Source of the DNA: Candidatus Parabacteroides intestinavium
Lineage (GTDB): Bacteria; Bacteroidota; Bacteroidia; Bacteroidales; Tannerellaceae
DNA length: 10,052 nucleotides
NCBI GenBank assembly: GCA_019118725.1
Contig: DWYO01000166.1
Span: 1 to 10,052, forward strand
Reading direction: 5' to 3'
A program made the position numbers and the translations under genes. Shown piece after piece: positions 7,605 through 10,052 of this stretch. Position 1 is the stretch's first letter. Each line of letters opens with the position of its first letter. The notes beneath the pieces are model-generated. The model did not search any database, was not told the origin of the DNA, and saw only the letters and a program-made list of their open reading frames with translations.

Positions 7605-7671
7605 AATCACAACCGTGATGCAATTAATTCACCCGGGTGATGCAATTAAATCACCTGAGTGATGCAAACAA
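7577..7671. repeat. Tandem array of four 22-bp palindrome-containing units
   Basis: Four contiguous units of exactly 22 bp lie at 7584-7605, 7606-7627, 7628-7649 and 7650-7671. Each carries a hyphenated palindrome ATCAC-N4-GTGAT (unit 3 begins TTCAC), with centres CCGA, AACC, CCGG and CTGA. Units 1-3 are joined by the constant spacer GCAATTAA; the last ends GCAAACAA. The half-sites also form GTGAT-N8-ATCAC between units, giving eight alternating half-sites. Unit 1 extends leftward into a perfect 12-bp-arm palindrome (7577-7604). The array begins 8 nt after the tamL stop codon on the minus strand and ends about 195 bp before recJ. A spacing near two helical turns would place all sites on one DNA face. 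It could be an operator array for a dimeric protein, a REP/BIME-like 3' mRNA structure, or a dispersed Bacteroidetes intergenic repeat. The repeat structure is certain; the function is unknown. Confidence 0.9.
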
Positions 7672-7679
7672 AATTTCCT

Positions 7680-9998
7680 TTAAAAAGGATAACCGATAGC
7701 CAAATGAAAACCTAACCCGTCCTTGAAATTCGGGATATTATAATAACCGCTCTTTCCGGTTTCGTACGGGACATGGAGTCCGATTCCGCAATCGACACGC
7801 ACTACGATGAATTGCAAATCATAACGCAGACCTACCCCCGTCCCCAGAGCAAGGTCTTTCAGGAAATTTCCCCATTTCAATTGTCCGCCCGGACGATTCG
7901 GATCTTCATGAATCAGCCAGATATTGCCGGCGTCCAAGAAAACCGCTCCGTTCAGTCCGGCAAAGATAGGGAAACGATATTCCAGATTCGCCTCAAACTT
8001 CAAATCGCCCGTCTGGTCAATGTATCCATACTGATTATCCAAATCCGGCCGGAACCGTCCCGGACCGATACTTCGGATGGTAAATGCCCGAATACTATTA
8101 GCTCCTCCTATATAGAATTGTTCGTTATAAGGCGTGGTATGATTCTCGGCATTTCCATACCCATAAATCACCCCTGCACTCAGACGGCCTACCAAGTTAT
8201 GCCCTTTCGCCAATTGCCGGTTATAACGAATCTCCGAGCTGACCTTGACAAATTGAGAAAACACATTACCCATCAATTGCTTGTTCTCCTCTTTGAAACT
8301 TTTTCCCGCCAAAGCATAAATACCACTCAATATATTTCCAGACTGGGTTATGGAAGTTTGCCACCAGATATGATGTTTTTTCTCTTTGAGCGGAGAATCA
8401 TCATACGTGTACGTATAGCTCATGGATGGTATGAACTGGTCCTTCAAGCTCAAGAACAAGGCCCGGTTCGCCTGGGTAATGGAATCGAATGTCTCGGTAG
8501 TATGTTGCAATTTATTATAGGCCAATTTGAAGGGTACAACCGAATGATGACTGGTCGCCGAGCTTTGGAAATCAAGCGTAGCGCTTCCTCCAAAAGAGAG
8601 CATCTTAAAAAATTTAGCCCGATTCATCTGATCAGCATAAATCCGGAAAGTCGTGCTGGAGGGATAATGCAGATTCCGCTCCAAATACCCCGGAAACAGA
8701 AGCTGGGGTAAAGTCAGTGTGCTACTGATTCCCATCTCATAGCTATTCATCAAAGACGACTTACCTCCGACACGCTTGCCCGTTTGCCATTCATACGAAC
8801 CTTTCAATTGGACACCGAACACCTCACCTCCACCAAATATGTTCCGCCTTGTCACGCTAAAAATAGCTCCCGGCCCAGTCTGGTCATTGCTTTTAGTGGT
8901 TACATTAAACTCCAATTCACCATCCAAAGGCAAATCATAGGCCGTATTGATGCGAACATCCAAGGTGTCACACCGGCGCGTTGTATCTTTCGGGGTATAT
9001 TGTATTTCGGTATACTTGAATATGCCCAACCGGGAAAGTCCGGTCTGCGTATCTCCCTGCTTGGTGAACGAATAACGATCTCCTTCCTTAAATTGCAATT
9101 TACGATAAAGAACGGCCGGACGGACACGCAATTTCCCTTCATAAAGGATTCTCAGCCCATTATAATACATCGTATCTGTCGGCAATTCGTTATTATATCC
9201 GTTCAACGCAACCGTAATATCGCCAATTTTCCAAGGGCGGAGCGCTTCACGCGGCATACCGGAAGAGGGTACGATACGCAAGGAGACCTTTCCCGGATTT
9301 CGAGTTGTATCAGCATGATACGTAATATATTCCGGACGGAAATAATAATATCCATTGTTCCGAAGCAGAGAGCTGATACGCTGGCGTTCAGCCTCCAATT
9401 GCACCACATTAAAATTATCCCCCTTATGCAACAACGACTCTATTTTGTTGGAGCGGACAATTGTATCTGTCCTATGCCGACGTTGCATATACCGGATGCT
9501 ATCATACGTATAGGGCTTACGCATGGTAATGGTATATTGAATCTTCGCTTGCTTCGGGTCCTTGGGATTCGGAATCAGCTCATAGGAGGCATTTCCCCGG
9601 AAATAGCCATATTCTTTAAGGAGGTTCTGCGCGACCTTGACCCGGACCTCCGGATTTACGTTTGTAATCAATACCGGCTTAGCGGCCAATTTATCGAACA
9701 TCCATTTTCCCAATTTCCCTTTTTTATGAATCAACGCATTATACATCCACAAACCGAAAGGGAAAGGCAAACGGACCGATGAGCTTCCCAACAAGGCATT
9801 ATTCGGCGGATAATCCAATGCCGCCCGGATCTCGGTCAGTGTATTCTCACCAGCCTCCGTCGAGTCCTGTTCGATTACCTCTACCTTCTTGATACCCGTA
9901 TAAAGAATCTCCTCTTCCGGCAGATTCTTGGTAACGGAACAAGAAGTAAGCAATCCCACCAGCAAACTTATAATATATATATTACTTTTCCTTTTCAT
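7680..9998 (-). CDS. tamL: TamL-like outer-membrane lipoprotein, Omp85/BamA-TamA superfamily
   Basis: This is an outer-membrane protein of the Omp85 superfamily, the lipidated TamA relative of Bacteroidetes that is thought to work with TamB in envelope assembly. From ATG 9998 it has 772 residues. The N-terminus MKRKSN, a hydrophobic stretch and the lipobox LLTSC (acylated Cys at 20) form a lipoprotein signal peptide. The residues after Cys (SVTKN) lack the acidic surface-export signal, suggesting periplasmic facing. POTRA-like alternating segments occupy about 110-350. A beta-barrel follows (about 358-772), with many aromatic alternating strands, SIRAF (635-639) in place of the usual VRGF loop motif, and a terminal GYPF ending in aromatic F. 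In-frame ATGs at 10022 and 10016 would add 8 or 6 residues. I chose 9998 for its compact signal peptide, the AAGGA just upstream, and a smaller overlap (17 nt) with the preceding gene. Superfamily is secure; the TamL subtype is a good inference. Confidence 0.88.
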   Translation of the reverse strand: MKRKSNIYIISLLVGLLTSCSVTKNLPEEEILYTGIKKVEVIEQDSTEAGENTLTEIRAALDYPPNNALLGSSSVRLPFPFGLWMYNALIHKKGKLGKWMFDKLAAKPVLITNVNPEVRVKVAQNLLKEYGYFRGNASYELIPNPKDPKQAKIQYTITMRKPYTYDSIRYMQRRHRTDTIVRSNKIESLLHKGDNFNVVQLEAERQRISSLLRNNGYYYFRPEYITYHADTTRNPGKVSLRIVPSSGMPREALRPWKIGDITVALNGYNNELPTDTMYYNGLRILYEGKLRVRPAVLYRKLQFKEGDRYSFTKQGDTQTGLSRLGIFKYTEIQYTPKDTTRRCDTLDVRINTAYDLPLDGELEFNVTTKSNDQTGPGAIFSVTRRNIFGGGEVFGVQLKGSYEWQTGKRVGGKSSLMNSYEMGISSTLTLPQLLFPGYLERNLHYPSSTTFRIYADQMNRAKFFKMLSFGGSATLDFQSSATSHHSVVPFKLAYNKLQHTTETFDSITQANRALFLSLKDQFIPSMSYTYTYDDSPLKEKKHHIWWQTSITQSGNILSGIYALAGKSFKEENKQLMGNVFSQFVKVSSEIRYNRQLAKGHNLVGRLSAGVIYGYGNAENHTTPYNEQFYIGGANSIRAFTIRSIGPGRFRPDLDNQYGYIDQTGDLKFEANLEYRFPIFAGLNGAVFLDAGNIWLIHEDPNRPGGQLKWGNFLKDLALGTGVGLRYDLQFIVVRVDCGIGLHVPYETGKSGYYNIPNFKDGLGFHLAIGYPF

Positions 9999-10052
9999 TT
10001 TCCTTGTTTTTTTCATCTTCATCCACCGGTTTCACTTTATTCCGCTTGAAGA
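9982..10052 (-). CDS. C-terminal tail of an upstream gene, probably TamB (5' end outside window)
   Basis: An open minus-strand frame enters from the right edge and ends at TAA 9982-9984. It encodes 22 residues: FKRNKVKPV followed by a highly charged tail, DEDEKNKENEKEK. The low-complexity Lys/Glu-rich composition fits a cytosolic or periplasmic C-terminal tail, and the frame overlaps the tamL start out of frame, typical of co-translated genes. In Bacteroidetes the gene next to tamL is often tamB, encoding the large inner-membrane-anchored partner. That identity is inferred from position only, because no recognisable domain lies in these 22 residues. Confidence 0.6.
   Translation of the reverse strand, partial: FKRNKVKPVDEDEKNKENEKEK

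Larger units (their letters stand above)
7383..7679. other. 297-bp intergenic region between tamL and recJ
   Basis: This is the only non-coding stretch of about 300 bp. Read in the direction of transcription it holds the four-unit palindrome array (7671-7577), a possible micro-ORF (7535-7467), an inverted repeat with 8-bp arms (7466-7415) and an A-rich recJ leader. I found no exact TAnnTTTG promoter on the minus strand and no hairpin followed by a U-tract that would qualify as a classical intrinsic terminator. Confidence 0.8.

Noticed and set aside
7577..7671. Palindrome array as a CRISPR
   Set aside because: The units are directly contiguous at 22 bp with a constant 8-bp linker. There are no unique spacers and no cas genes in the window.
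7383..7679. recJ promoter
   Set aside because: The closest match on the minus strand is TAATTTTA, which lacks the final G and has no TTTG at the right distance. This is too weak to annotate.
7773..8711. 312-codon open frame on the plus strand
   Set aside because: It is antisense to the tamL barrel region with no recognisable protein features, so it is a shadow frame.
8784..9782. 332-codon open frame on the plus strand
   Set aside because: It lies wholly antisense to tamL, which has clear signal-peptide and barrel features. Its translation shows no domain or motif, so it is a shadow frame.

Overview
The window looks like chromosomal DNA from a Bacteroidales bacterium (Bacteroides/Parabacteroides type). 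The reasons are a lipidated TamA-like protein (TamL type), a RecQ with a large insert before its zinc cluster, a TAnnTTTG promoter element, and the lack of consistent Shine-Dalgarno sequences. No phage, plasmid, CRISPR, rRNA or tRNA gene is visible. All genes lie on the minus strand, so the window is described here from its right end in the direction of transcription.

Right end (10052-7680): the last 22 codons of a gene entering from outside the window, probably tamB, overlap the start of an Omp85-family outer-membrane lipoprotein, called here TamL. Together they would form an envelope translocation and assembly module.

Middle gap (7679-7383): 297 bp without a confident gene. It holds the most unusual structure in the window: four tandem 22-bp units, each with an ATCAC-N4-GTGAT-type palindrome, starting 8 nt after the tamL stop. 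A possible 22-codon micro-ORF and a weak inverted repeat lie between this array and recJ.

DNA repair block (7382-3723): recJ (single-strand 5'-3' exonuclease) and a recQ-family helicase are separated by at most 12 nt and are almost certainly co-transcribed. A RecQ-type helicase unwinding DNA for RecJ resection is the classical RecF-pathway partnership.

Left block (3651-1): a Bacteroidetes-type promoter at about 3675-3708 precedes a compact run of tsaC (tRNA t6A synthesis), a WcaJ-type polyprenyl-phosphate sugar-1-phosphate transferase, and a CLC chloride transporter with C-terminal CBS domains that runs off the left edge. The gaps are 8 nt and 1 nt, so they probably form one operon although their functions have no obvious link.

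Most of the window is ordinary housekeeping sequence. The items worth a second look are the 22-bp palindrome array, the CLC with a valine at the internal proton-glutamate position, and the RecQ architecture. I see no convincing evidence for a wholly new multi-gene system here.
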